Positions 8,390 through 17,553 of a DNA stretch of 64,000 nt are shown in pieces; the first letter of the stretch is position 1, and every line of letters starts with the position of its first letter. A program made the position numbers and the translations under genes. The notes beneath the pieces were generated by a model. The model saw nothing but the letters and a program-made list of their open reading frames with translations, had not been told where the DNA came from and searched no databases. Source of the stretch: JAUILA01 sp964563925 (lineage in GTDB: Bacteria; Bacteroidota; Bacteroidia; Cytophagales; Cyclobacteriaceae). The DNA lies in contig CAZLZD010000017.1 of the NCBI GenBank assembly GCA_964563925.1, forward strand, positions 1 through 64,000, read 5' to 3'.

Positions 8390-10342
8390 GTGAGAAATTT
8401 TTTGACAGGCTGTATTTTAACCCTGGGCATACTGAGCCTGACCACGGTTGTCCATGCCCAGGTAATTGACGTGCAGCAGCAGAAAGAGGAGGACAGGCGT
8501 GGATCCAGTATTCTGGATGACACCACCAAGCAAATTTACGGTCCGACTACCACCCGTTATTACCACGAGGCCAGTGTCAAATTTAACCGGCCTGAATTTC
8601 ACTTTGTAGATACCTCAATTGTCAACCTCCACCGTTTCACAGTAATCCCCAGGTCGGAGTTTATGTACCAGGACCTGGGAAATATCGGGACGGCCCTTAA
8701 CCCTGTTTTTCCTGAAGTCCCGGATCAGATCGGAGCTACATCGGGATTCACGGTGTATGATCCCTATTATGACGATACCGACGAAATCCGGTATTACGAT
8801 ACCAAATCCCCGTTCAGTAAATTCCGGATTGTCTGGGGAGGGCAGGGAAGGGCCCTGACCGAGGCGCGTTACAGCAGAAACATTAACGAGCGTACAAATT
8901 TCGGGTTTAAATACCACGGATACTTCATCGACAAGCAGATTGAACGTCAGGGCCGGGGAGACCGTAATGCCCAGGGGGTTTATTATATGCTTCACGGTAG
9001 CTACATTTCCCCGAACGGACGCTACCGCGCACTTGGTTATTTTAACCGGAACAGGCATGTGGTGCAGGAGATCGGGGGCATTCTGACTGATACAGAAAAC
9101 CCGGAAGACCCGATTTTTTTTGATGAAAACCGTCAGATCGCGCTGCGTACAGCCGAAACGGTCGAATTACGTACCAATTACCATCTTTATCATCAGTACA
9201 CCATTGGAAAAATTGCCCAGCTCTACCATAACTTTGACCGCTATAAACAGCAGAATGATTACAATGATGAAAACCTCGAGGGTAATTACTGGCCGGATAC
9301 GGTAGTCTCCCTTACGCCGGTTCGTGACCGGTCGAAGGTGATTCTGTATGTCAATGAAGTGGGTATCAAAGGAGATGCGGGAAAGTCCTTTTACAGTTTT
9401 TACTACAAGGCCAGGAATGTTGACTTTGATTATAAATACCTCGAGGAGGATACCCTCGATTTTGACACCCAATACCTGGAAAGCTTCGGGGGGTTCAATC
9501 TACGTTTCGGGAATGACAGCCTGAGTTACATTGAGGCTTTCGGTGAATTGCAGTTGAAAGGCAATTACCGGCTTGGCGGGAGAATAAAGAATTCCTGGTT
9601 CCGTGCAGAGGCAATCAGTACCGGCACCGAACCAACCTACATACAAAAGGCCTACCGCGGGAGTCACCATGAATGGGTCAATGATTTTGATTTACCGGTG
9701 ACCACAAAATTCTCGGTCGATTTCCGGGTGCCGCTGGGCCGGGTGCTGCTGGAGCCGGGCGCCTCATACAGCCTTCGAAGCAATTATGTGTATTTTCGTG
9801 AGGACCTGTCGATCCGGGATATCAATAATGACATGGTTATGGATACGCTCGGGTACACGGTTGCCCCGGTTCAGGCGGGCGGGGATATCAGTGTTCTGTC
9901 ACCGCAATTGCGTTTCCGGATTAATTTTCTGAAAAATTTCAGTCTCTCTTCCCTGGTAAGGTACTCCAGTGTCAGTGGTACGTCGGCCGATGCGGTAAGG
10001 GTGCCTGAGCTGTTCACCCTCACGCAGCTGGCTTATCATAACATTCATTTCAAGGGCAATCTTGAATTACAGGTAGGGATTGACCTGCACTGGAAATCTG
10101 ACTATTATGCCATGGGGTATGATCCGGCTCTCATGCAGTATTTCGTACAGGACCGCTTTGAAGTGTACAGTTATCCGTTGGTTGATTTTTTTATTAACGG
10201 GAAGATCAACCGTGGAAAGTTTTTCCTGAAAGTGAATAACCTGTACGAGCTTATTTCGGATACGGGGTATTTCAGCACCCCTTATTACCCCGGGCAAACC
10301 ACCATTTTTGATTTTGGCGTAGACTGGGCATTTTATGACTGA
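8390..10342 (+). CDS. Putative outer-membrane porin
   Basis: 650 residues. The GTG start at 8390 is supported by the signal peptide it produces (RNFLTGCILTLGILSLTTVVHAQ). The mature protein has many alternating aromatic/polar strands and ends in a hydrophobic-aromatic strand (FDFGVDWAFYD), as expected of an outer-membrane beta-barrel. It resembles the large 'putative porin' family of Bacteroidota; the cargo is unknown. It lies 23 bases after lpxK and overlaps miaE by eight bases. Confidence 0.75.
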   Translation: MRNFLTGCILTLGILSLTTVVHAQVIDVQQQKEEDRRGSSILDDTTKQIYGPTTTRYYHEASVKFNRPEFHFVDTSIVNLHRFTVIPRSEFMYQDLGNIGTALNPVFPEVPDQIGATSGFTVYDPYYDDTDEIRYYDTKSPFSKFRIVWGGQGRALTEARYSRNINERTNFGFKYHGYFIDKQIERQGRGDRNAQGVYYMLHGSYISPNGRYRALGYFNRNRHVVQEIGGILTDTENPEDPIFFDENRQIALRTAETVELRTNYHLYHQYTIGKIAQLYHNFDRYKQQNDYNDENLEGNYWPDTVVSLTPVRDRSKVILYVNEVGIKGDAGKSFYSFYYKARNVDFDYKYLEEDTLDFDTQYLESFGGFNLRFGNDSLSYIEAFGELQLKGNYRLGGRIKNSWFRAEAISTGTEPTYIQKAYRGSHHEWVNDFDLPVTTKFSVDFRVPLGRVLLEPGASYSLRSNYVYFREDLSIRDINNDMVMDTLGYTVAPVQAGGDISVLSPQLRFRINFLKNFSLSSLVRYSSVSGTSADAVRVPELFTLTQLAYHNIHFKGNLELQVGIDLHWKSDYYAMGYDPALMQYFVQDRFEVYSYPLVDFFINGKINRGKFFLKVNNLYELISDTGYFSTPYYPGQTTIFDFGVDWAFYD

Positions 10343-10940
10343 GGATAAGGAAAAACAGGTATTAGGACTGCAATTGCCTACCGACCCCAGGTGGGTGGAT
10401 ATTGCCTCCATGCATATTGAGGATATACTGGTGGATCATGCATTCTGCGAACAGAAAGCCGCCAGCAGCTGTATTTCACTGATTGTTAAGTTTCCGGATA
10501 AGAAGGAACTTGTGGATACGCTTACACCCATTGTCGCAGAGGAATGGGCACACTTTGAGCGTGTACTGGATCAGCTGAACAAGCGTGGATTTAAGCTTGG
10601 ACATAAACGGAAAGATGAATATGTGGCTGCGCTTGGAAAAATTGAGAAGAAGGGAGGCAGCCGCGAAGCTCAGCTCGTGGAGAAGCTTCTTTTCAATGCA
10701 TTGATTGAAGCACGCAGCTGTGAGCGGTTCCGGCTTCTGTGGAAAAATATTCCTGATCAGGAACTCAGTAAATTCTACTATGAATTAATGGTATCTGAGG
10801 CCGGACACTATAAAACGTTCCTGGGACTGGCAAAGACGTATCTGCCTGCGGATAAAGTCCTTAACCGGTGGAAAGAAATCCTCAGGGAAGAGGCGCGAAT
10901 CATGCAGGACCTCACCCCGCGACCCGACCGGATGCATTAG
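10335..10940 (+). CDS. miaE: tRNA-(ms2io6A)-hydroxylase
   Basis: Non-haem diiron enzyme of the ferritin-like fold that hydroxylates the isopentenyl group of ms2i6A37 in tRNAs. The 201-residue protein shows the paired iron-binding motifs: EEWAHFERV (about residues 74-82), EARSCERFRLLW (about 124-135) and SEAGHYKTFL (about 155-164). The ATG overlaps the porin stop region by eight bases, so it is probably co-transcribed although functionally unrelated. It ends just before the convergent gene at 10937. Confidence 0.92.
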   Translation: MTEDKEKQVLGLQLPTDPRWVDIASMHIEDILVDHAFCEQKAASSCISLIVKFPDKKELVDTLTPIVAEEWAHFERVLDQLNKRGFKLGHKRKDEYVAALGKIEKKGGSREAQLVEKLLFNALIEARSCERFRLLWKNIPDQELSKFYYELMVSEAGHYKTFLGLAKTYLPADKVLNRWKEILREEARIMQDLTPRPDRMH

Positions 10941-12199
10941 GTCTTTTGCTTTTTCTTCCGTGCCGCAGGAAATAAAATGTTATTCAGGATCAGCCGGTAT
11001 CCCGGAGAATTGGGGTGCAGATTCAGGTCAGTAGGTTCTTCATTGACCATGTGCTGGTAGTCTTCCGGATCGTGTCCGCCGTAAAACGTCCAGAAACCAT
11101 TCCCGAAGACACCGTGAATATATTTCACTTCCCTTACCGACCTGTTCTCTCCCATAATCACCACGTCCGGTTTGATCAGACCTTTCTTATACCCGGTGGT
11201 TTGTCCGTAGAAACCCTTGATAACCTTACTGTGGTTCTGGGTGAGCATGGTGGGAATCGGGTCCCATTTGGCAGAAAATTCAAACAATGAGAAATAGTCA
11301 TTCTCCTCCCTGAGACCACGCTCGGTAAACTGATTGTCAATGTTGGAATATTCGTATTCGTAAGGATCCTGTTCGAGGATAAAATCCTGGAAAGCGAACG
11401 TGTTGGAGTAATTTAATTTTTCCTGGGCATTCGGATCGGCCGGGTCCCCGTCGTACATGCGTTCGGCAATGTCCACCCCTTCGGCAGCCAGGGCAATATC
11501 ATAGGTGTCTGTGGCTGAGCACATCGCAAAGAGGAACCCTCCGCCGCTTACAAATTCCCGGATTTTTTTCACTACTGCGAGTTTGAGAAGGGAAACCTTT
11601 GAAAACCCGTGTTTTCGTGCCGATGCCTCAAACTCCTGTTGCTGCTCAATGTACCAGGGAAAATTGCGGTACGAGCTGTAAAATTTTCCATACTGACCGG
11701 TAAAGTCCTCGTGATGCAAATGCAGCCAGTCATACCGGGGCAGGTCGCCGTCCAGAAGCTCATCATCAAAGATGACATCGTAAGGTATTTCGGCATAGCT
11801 CAGCACCAGGGTTACGGCATCATCCCAGGGCTGTTTGCTTTTCGGAGAATACACCGCAATCTTCGGGTATTTATCCAGTCGCATTATGTCTGTGTTGGAA
11901 GACGGGCTGGCGATCTCTGTCACGATCTGGTTGGATTGGGCATCGCTGATGACCCGATAGCTTACCCCGCGGATAATCAGTTCATTCTCAAACTTCTGAT
12001 AGTACTTGAACATGAAACTTCCCCCGCGATAATTCAGGAGCCAGTCCACCTCAATGTCATTCTGGAGCACCCAGTACGCAATGCCATATGCTTTCAGGTG
12101 ATTGGACTGTTCCTCATCCATCGGAATGAAGATATAACTGGCGTAGGATACCCCTACACCAAAAACGAAAAGTAAAGTCAAAAGAAACTGCCGCACCAT
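10937..12199 (-). CDS. Secreted conserved Bacteroidota protein with an amidotransferase-like fold (often named asparagine synthetase B)
   Basis: 420 residues with a signal peptide (FLLTLLFVFGVGVSYA). Close relatives in Bacteroidota carry the name asparagine synthetase B, but the N-terminal nucleophile cysteine and ATP pyrophosphatase motif of AsnB are absent. The centre instead has FVSGGGFLFAMCSAT (C227), which looks like the nucleophile elbow of a class I amidotransferase/ThuA-like fold, and YDWLHLHHEDF before it. A secreted location also argues against asparagine synthesis. The substrate is unknown. It overlaps the miaE stop by four bases at its 3' end. Confidence 0.6.
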   Translation of the reverse strand: MVRQFLLTLLFVFGVGVSYASYIFIPMDEEQSNHLKAYGIAYWVLQNDIEVDWLLNYRGGSFMFKYYQKFENELIIRGVSYRVISDAQSNQIVTEIASPSSNTDIMRLDKYPKIAVYSPKSKQPWDDAVTLVLSYAEIPYDVIFDDELLDGDLPRYDWLHLHHEDFTGQYGKFYSSYRNFPWYIEQQQEFEASARKHGFSKVSLLKLAVVKKIREFVSGGGFLFAMCSATDTYDIALAAEGVDIAERMYDGDPADPNAQEKLNYSNTFAFQDFILEQDPYEYEYSNIDNQFTERGLREENDYFSLFEFSAKWDPIPTMLTQNHSKVIKGFYGQTTGYKKGLIKPDVVIMGENRSVREVKYIHGVFGNGFWTFYGGHDPEDYQHMVNEEPTDLNLHPNSPGYRLILNNILFPAARKKKQKT

Positions 12200-12308
12200 A
12201 TTATTCAGATTTCACCATTTAAATTTACCGATAAAACGTGATTTAGCCTAATCGCGGAATATCCTTTCTGGGCAACAAGTGAATTGCCTATATTAGTTTC
12301 ACAGAACG

Positions 12309-13544
12309 ATGAATTTAGTAGAGAATATACGGGAAGGGCTTAATTCGATCAAGGTGAATATGCTGCGTACGGTACTGACCGCCCTGATCATAACCTTCGG
12401 GATCACGGCGCTTGTGGGGATTCTTACCGCCATAGATGGCATCCAGTATTCGGTAACATCCAACCTGGCCGATGTGGGTTTGAGGAATTTCAGCGTACAG
12501 AACAAGCGAACCAGCAACGTGGTGGAAGGACGTACCGCACGCCGGTACGAAACCCTGAAAATGAAGGAATTTGAAAAGTTCCGTGATTTGTACCAGGTCC
12601 CGTCCAGTATCAGTTTACAGACAACGTTAACCAATACGGGGGAGATTAAGCGGGGGTCCATTAAAACAGACCCTAATGTCGCCATTCTAGGGGCCAACGA
12701 GGAATCCATTGCGCTGAACGGAATTGAGTTCGAAAAAGGCAGGAATTTTTCCAATGTGGAGATTCAATATGGTTCAAATGTGGCCATCCTGGGATATAAT
12801 TTATGGAACAAACTGGTTGAGGAATCCGACACATTGGGAAATGTGGAAATTACCTACCGGGGAACGCGTTACCAGGTAATTGGTTTGTTGGAGGAGAAAG
12901 GAAATTTCGGGCGGTCAAGCGGCCCGGATAATAGTGTATTTCTTCCCTACCGCAATACGCTGAACCAGGCAGCAGGCCGAAGCCTGGCGGTCTCTATGGT
13001 TGTGGGTGTTCCGGAGAGTGTGGAGATGGAATATGCCATGGGAGAGGCTACCATGCTGATGCGAAAAGTACGGGGGGATAGTGCAGGAGAGGAAGATTCT
13101 TTCGAGCTCAGTAAAAGTCAGTCGATTGCCGAACGTATGGCGGCGATTACCGGCGGTCTGCGAATTGGCGGATTTGTCATCAGCTTTATCACCCTTCTGG
13201 GAGCCTGTATTGCCCTGATGAATATCATGCTTGTGACCGTGACAGAACGAACCCGGGAAATTGGTATCCGGAAGGCCCTGGGCGCCACAAGTACCCGCAT
13301 CAGGCAGCAATTTCTCATTGAAGCTATCGTCATATGCCTGCTCGGCGGACTGGCGGGCGTAATCCTCGGGATTCTGGCAGGAAACCTCACCGCGCGCTGG
13401 ATGAATATTGAAGGTGTGGTGATCCCCTGGCTTTGGATCACCGTCGGATTGAGTGTATGCGTGGTGGTGGGACTTATAAGTGGTTACTACCCTGCAAATA
13501 AAGCCTCTAAACTCGATCCGATCGAATCCCTGCGGTTCGAATAA
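12309..13544 (+). CDS. ABC transporter permease, MacB/FtsX type
   Basis: 411 residues. An N-terminal transmembrane helix (about 18-40), a periplasmic MacB-type core domain (about 45-245) and three C-terminal FtsX-type helices (about 280-400) are seen. The cytoplasmic coupling region VTERTREIGIRKALGA and the final DPIESLRFE are characteristic. No ATPase gene is adjacent, so it must use one encoded elsewhere. Likely roles are lipoprotein or peptide export, or signalling; the sequence does not decide. Confidence 0.88.
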   Translation: MNLVENIREGLNSIKVNMLRTVLTALIITFGITALVGILTAIDGIQYSVTSNLADVGLRNFSVQNKRTSNVVEGRTARRYETLKMKEFEKFRDLYQVPSSISLQTTLTNTGEIKRGSIKTDPNVAILGANEESIALNGIEFEKGRNFSNVEIQYGSNVAILGYNLWNKLVEESDTLGNVEITYRGTRYQVIGLLEEKGNFGRSSGPDNSVFLPYRNTLNQAAGRSLAVSMVVGVPESVEMEYAMGEATMLMRKVRGDSAGEEDSFELSKSQSIAERMAAITGGLRIGGFVISFITLLGACIALMNIMLVTVTERTREIGIRKALGATSTRIRQQFLIEAIVICLLGGLAGVILGILAGNLTARWMNIEGVVIPWLWITVGLSVCVVVGLISGYYPANKASKLDPIESLRFE

Positions 13545-13627
13545 CAGCCTGCGATTTTTCACAAAAGGTTACCTTAAGGCGGTTTTTACTTATAAATAGT
13601 GTTTGAAAACTAACTGACACTGTTTAC

Positions 13628-15937
13628 ATGAGAACATTATTTTTTGTCAGCCTGCTTCTGCTTACAGCAGGTGCGGTTTCCGCACAGGATCTGAATACCG
13701 CCGACCGATATTTCAAGTTACGAAGTTATGATAAAGCCCTTCCTATTTATAAGGAGCTGGTGGATAATGGATTAGATGATCCGATCGCTCATTACCGGCT
13801 TGCCCTGTGCTATAGTGAGGAGGAAGCCGCAGAGGACAAGATCAGGGCCATCCCTCATTTTGAAAAAGCCCTGACTTCAGGAACTCTTGCCCAGTTTCAC
13901 GATCAGATCAACTTCACGCTGGGGGAATTGTATTTATGGGACGGACAGCTTGACAAAGCGGAACAAACCCTGCAGAATTTCAGAAAGACCATCAAATCAG
14001 ACCAAAAGCTTATTCGAAGCGTGGATGCCACGCTCGACATGGTTACGACGGCAAGAAAGCAAATGTCTCAGCCCCGTGACATGACCGTCAGGAATGCCGG
14101 ATCGATGATCAACAGCAACCTTACTGAATATAATCCGGTGGTCTCCGCAGACCAGGGCCTGATGGCCTTCACCAAATTACGGCCGAACGACGGACGTACG
14201 CGGACCACCGATAAGTATATTGAAGAAATTTATTTTGCGAGAAACAGTTCGGGATCATGGACCGAACCTGTTCTCATCGACATTGCCTCTGAATATAATG
14301 TAGGAACAGCGGGTATATCGGCCGACGGACAGCATATGCTGATTTTTATTGGCGGTCCTGACGGCACCGGTGACCTGTATATGATCGATAAAAGGGGAGA
14401 CACCTGGACCAAACCGGCACCCCTCGGTCCGAATATCAACTCCAAGTACCTCGAAACCACCGGGAGCATCACACCTGACGGGAAAACAATCTATTTTGCC
14501 AGTAACCGGCCCCAGGGCTATGGCGGAATGGATATATATGTATCCCAAAAGAAAGATGACGGAACCTGGGGACCCGCAGAAAACCTGGGTCCTGCTGTCA
14601 ATACCTCTGCCAATGAGGATGCCCCTTTTATTCACCCGGACCAGTGGACACTTTTCTTTACATCAGACGGTAAAGGCAGCATGGGCGGCAGGGATATTTT
14701 CCTGACCCGGTTATTTAACCAGGAGTGGACCAAACCCGAAAACCTGGGTTATCCGCTCAATACCACCATGGATGATAACTATTTTACGCTGAGTGCCGAC
14801 GGAAGGCTGGGTTTCTTTGCCTCCAACCGCAAAGGCGGGACGGGTGGTCAGGATATTTACTCGGTAGACATGCCCGAACAGGAATCGAATATTCCATTGA
14901 CGATGATCAAGGGGAGAATCCTGAACAGCGAAACCGGCGAGCCGATGCCCACAACCATTTATATGGTGGATAATTCATCCGGGAAGAAGCTTGATTTTGT
15001 GTATCAGCCGGATCCGGTGACGGGTGACTATTTGATAATCCTTCCACCTTCAGGACATTACGACATGATCATAGAATCGGAAGGATTCCTGCCTTATACC
15101 CTAAATATAAACGTCCCGGGACAAACCTATTTCTACGAGCTGTACCAGCAGATCATGCTGGAAGAGATCCGGCAGTTTGACGTGGTGGTCGGACAACGCG
15201 TGGAAGTAAGAAATGCCTTTTATGATACCCATGAAGAGGCGGTGGCTGATTTGCGGAAATCACATGAAGCAAATATGGTACAAACCGGCAAGGTGGATGT
15301 ATACGAACTCATGAATGACCTGATTGCAGCCGGTGATGATGAGGCGATTGAATATCTCCTGGAGCTGATCATGGCTGAAAATACAATCGATGATGTCGAT
15401 TTCCGGGAAGATCCCCGGGTGGAGGTCGCGGTTCGGAATTATTATTACGACGAAAGCGACGAAAGCAAATTCGAACAAAAGGTGGTGGAAGGAAAAACGA
15501 TTTTCTCGCTTCCTTCCATGGAGGTTACTGAAGTGGCGGCTCGCCTGAAAGAGAATGCAGAAGCCCCTGTTTCCTATGATCAGAATGTACTGAAACGCCA
15601 TGCCACCGTATATTTTGATCTTGACAAGAGCAGCTTGCAGGCATCTTATCATGAAGAGCTAAACAGAATCTGGCAGATTCTGGAAAAACACGAAGACCTC
15701 GGTGTGGAGATATCAGGCTATGCCTCCCCGGAAGGAAATGAAGCATACAACCGGGAGCTGTCCAATAAACGGGCAATTGCCATCCTTGATTATTTCAATC
15801 ACAAAGGAATTGTACGTCGCCGCATCGTGGCCCGGGGATACGGTGCCACCAGCAGCGAGCGCCTCAGCAATGAGGAGTCAAGAAAAGTGGAGGTTCGTAT
15901 CGTGCCGCTCAAGCGTGCAGATAATGTGATGCCGTAG
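13628..15937 (+). CDS. OmpA-family protein with TPR, PD40 propeller and carboxypeptidase-regulatory-like domain (PorE-like architecture)
   Basis: 769 residues. After the signal peptide (to about residue 19) come TPR repeats (about 22-140), a PD40 beta-propeller with repeated blades such as GKTIYFASNRPQGYGGMDIY (about 160-410), a carboxypeptidase-regulatory-like domain (about 420-510) and an OmpA peptidoglycan-binding domain (about 650-765: ATVYFDLDKSSL, ISGYASPEGNEAYNRELS). This order equals that of the type IX secretion component PorE, but Bacteroidota carry several similar paralogues. It likely sits in the periplasm attached to outer membrane and peptidoglycan. The gene is preceded by an 83-base gap and followed by the repeat region. 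Confidence 0.75.
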   Translation: MRTLFFVSLLLLTAGAVSAQDLNTADRYFKLRSYDKALPIYKELVDNGLDDPIAHYRLALCYSEEEAAEDKIRAIPHFEKALTSGTLAQFHDQINFTLGELYLWDGQLDKAEQTLQNFRKTIKSDQKLIRSVDATLDMVTTARKQMSQPRDMTVRNAGSMINSNLTEYNPVVSADQGLMAFTKLRPNDGRTRTTDKYIEEIYFARNSSGSWTEPVLIDIASEYNVGTAGISADGQHMLIFIGGPDGTGDLYMIDKRGDTWTKPAPLGPNINSKYLETTGSITPDGKTIYFASNRPQGYGGMDIYVSQKKDDGTWGPAENLGPAVNTSANEDAPFIHPDQWTLFFTSDGKGSMGGRDIFLTRLFNQEWTKPENLGYPLNTTMDDNYFTLSADGRLGFFASNRKGGTGGQDIYSVDMPEQESNIPLTMIKGRILNSETGEPMPTTIYMVDNSSGKKLDFVYQPDPVTGDYLIILPPSGHYDMIIESEGFLPYTLNINVPGQTYFYELYQQIMLEEIRQFDVVVGQRVEVRNAFYDTHEEAVADLRKSHEANMVQTGKVDVYELMNDLIAAGDDEAIEYLLELIMAENTIDDVDFREDPRVEVAVRNYYYDESDESKFEQKVVEGKTIFSLPSMEVTEVAARLKENAEAPVSYDQNVLKRHATVYFDLDKSSLQASYHEELNRIWQILEKHEDLGVEISGYASPEGNEAYNRELSNKRAIAILDYFNHKGIVRRRIVARGYGATSSERLSNEESRKVEVRIVPLKRADNVMP

Positions 15938-15970
15938 GTCCCGTGGTAATGATCAGGTCCCGTGTCGATG

Positions 15971-16192
15971 CCGATATGCATCGGCAATTTCACGGGATGA
16001 CGAAAGAAGGATACCGATATNNNNNNNNNNNNNNNNNNNNNNNNNNNNNNNNNNNNNNNNNNNNNNNNNNNNNNNNNNNNNNNNNNNNNNNNNNNNNNNN
16101 NNNNNNNNNNNNNNNNNNNNGATACCGATATGCATCGGCAATTTCACGGGATGACGAAAGAAGGATACCGATATGCATCGGCAGTTTCACGG
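15971..16192. repeat. 43-bp intergenic tandem repeat array interrupted by an assembly gap
   Basis: Units begin with CCGATATGCATCGGC at 15971, 16014, 16125 and 16168; neighbours on the same side of the gap are exactly 43 bases apart. Each unit contains the inverted repeat CCGAT-ATGC-ATCGG followed by AATTTCACGGGATGACG. The last partial copy differs by AGTTT for AATTT. There are no unique spacers. At least three units can be inferred, and the true number is hidden by the gap. Confidence 0.85.
16021..16120. other. Assembly gap (100 Ns)
   Basis: Exactly 100 undetermined bases inside the tandem array. The contig end (GATACCGATAT, ending at 16020) and the next contig start (16121) share the same 11 bases, and the repeat phase across the gap is 111 bases, not a multiple of 43. 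The N count is therefore almost certainly a placeholder. Confidence 0.95.
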
Positions 16193-16209
16193 AACTTCAC
16201 CTCACGTCA

Positions 16210-16249
16210 TCCTGAAAAACGTCCGGTGAAAGCCGGACTCGATTCAGGA
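16210..16249. repeat. REP-like nested hairpin downstream of the tandem array
   Basis: TCCTGAA (16210-16216) pairs with TTCAGGA (16243-16249), and GTCCGG (16221-16226) pairs with CCGGAC (16233-16238), leaving a symmetric four-by-four internal loop and a six-base apical loop. No T-run follows, so it resembles a dispersed palindromic element more than a simple terminator, though it could end transcription of the OmpA gene or queA. Confidence 0.6.
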
Positions 16250-16293
16250 CCTGTTGAGATAACGTGCAGGTCCCGTGGTGACGATAGTAAACA

Positions 16294-17487
16294 CTACGGT
16301 AGCAGCAGGGAGCTGTCACCGTAACTCAGAAACCGATAGTCATTCTCCAGTGCCTCCGTATAAATTTTCTTCCAGTCTTCCCCGGCAAAAGCGGCCACCA
16401 GTAAAATCAGCGTGGAGCCGGGCAGGTGAAAATTGGTAATCAATCCGTCACAGATCCGGAATGAATAGCCGGGATAAAGAAATATGCCGGTTTGTCCGGT
16501 GAGGAAATCCGTATTAAGTGCTTCCATTCTGGCAGCCACGGCCTCCAGGCTTTCCCTGACAGTCACGGGTTTGAGCGAATAGGGATCCTTTTGTGAAACC
16601 CGGAATGGGGCGTCGGGATCCTGGCATAACCGGGCCCCGTACCAGTATAATGATTCCAGGGTACGCATCGATGTGGTCCCGACTGCGATCCGCCGGGTGG
16701 CCTCCATGACAGCCTCCAGGTTATCCTTCCTGATAATTATTTCTTCAGAGTGCATTTGGTGAGCAACGACGTCATCGGTTTTTACGGGCTGAAACGTTCC
16801 TGCACTGACATGGAGGGTGAGTTCATTAAAATGCGTACCACGGCTTCGCAGGTCATCGAGTACGCGGTCTGTAAAGTGCAGTCCGGCCGTGGGTGCGGCC
16901 ACAGCACCATCAAGCCGGGCGTACACCGTCTGGTACCTTTCGTAATCCGCTGCTTCAGGGTCCCGTTTAATGTACGGGGGCAGGGGCAGTTTGCCGGCCG
17001 CGTGCACAATTTCAGAGAATGAATCCCTTGCGTTCCATGCGAATCGTACCAGTCCGCCGGCTCGATCTTCAAGCATTGCAGACAACGCTACCTGGCCATT
17101 GTCCGTGTTGAGCTCAAGGGCCAGCGTCTCTGATTTCCATTTCTTTAAATTACCGATCATGCACTTCCAGACGGCTTCGCCGGTGGTTTGCATGGCCGAA
17201 GCTACATCCGACGTGGGTAGTACCGGCTCGAGCAGGAATAATTCGATCCGGGCGCCGGTTTCTTTGTGAAAAATCAGCCGGGCCGGTAACACTTTTGTAT
17301 TGTTGAAGAAGAGCGTTGCGTTTGCAGGCAGCTGATCAGGGAGGTCGCGGAACGTCCGGTGACTTATGTTTCCGCGGCGGTATACCAGCAACCTGGATTC
17401 GTCCCTTTGCGGCAGCGGGAATTCGGCAATCCGCTCCTCGGGGAGCGCATAGGTATAATCCGACAGTTTAAGTTTTTTCAACGTCAT
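16294..17487 (-). CDS. queA: S-adenosylmethionine:tRNA ribosyltransferase-isomerase
   Basis: Transfers and isomerises the ribosyl group of SAM onto preQ1 in tRNA to make epoxyqueuosine. It has 397 residues from the ATG at 17485-17487 (TLKKLKLSDYTYALPEERIA), chosen over an upstream ATG because family members begin with this motif. Conserved stretches are PLPQRDESRLLV, FFNNTKVLPARL, LPLPPYIKR, AAPTAGLHFT and ITNFHLPGSTLILLVAAFAG. The length exceeds that of the proteobacterial enzyme (about 350) but is typical of Bacteroidota. It is divergent from menC with a 66-base gap. Confidence 0.95.
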   Translation of the reverse strand: MTLKKLKLSDYTYALPEERIAEFPLPQRDESRLLVYRRGNISHRTFRDLPDQLPANATLFFNNTKVLPARLIFHKETGARIELFLLEPVLPTSDVASAMQTTGEAVWKCMIGNLKKWKSETLALELNTDNGQVALSAMLEDRAGGLVRFAWNARDSFSEIVHAAGKLPLPPYIKRDPEAADYERYQTVYARLDGAVAAPTAGLHFTDRVLDDLRSRGTHFNELTLHVSAGTFQPVKTDDVVAHQMHSEEIIIRKDNLEAVMEATRRIAVGTTSMRTLESLYWYGARLCQDPDAPFRVSQKDPYSLKPVTVRESLEAVAARMEALNTDFLTGQTGIFLYPGYSFRICDGLITNFHLPGSTLILLVAAFAGEDWKKIYTEALENDYRFLSYGDSSLLLP

Positions 17488-17500
17488 ACGAATATGTCCG

Positions 17501-17508
17501 CAAATATA
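17501..17508 (-). promoter_or_regulatory. Candidate -7 promoter box for queA
   Basis: On the minus strand TATATTTG matches TAnnTTTG, 13 bases before the chosen queA ATG. It lies inside the longer upstream open frame, which supports the shorter start. Confidence 0.5.
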
Positions 17509-17553
17509 AGGGCTGCGCTTTGATTTGAACGGCCGATCACCCAAATTTACCCT

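Larger units (their letters stand above)
15937..16285. repeat. Imperfect direct repeats flanking the intergenic repeat region
   Basis: GGTCCCGTGGTAATGAT (15937-15953) and GGTCCCGTGGTGACGAT (16269-16285) differ at two of 17 bases and bracket the tandem array; a partial third copy (GGTCCCGTG) starts at 15956. They may be the edges of a mosaic dispersed element. The whole stretch 15938-16293 contains no credible gene; the open frames across it are reading through repeats and Ns. Confidence 0.5.

Noticed and set aside
15971..16192. CRISPR array
   Set aside because: Units are contiguous 43-base copies without unique spacers, and no cas genes are near.
15943..16324. Open frames across the repeat and N region
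   Set aside because: They run through undetermined bases and tandem repeats; the peptide is the repeat translated and has no independent support.
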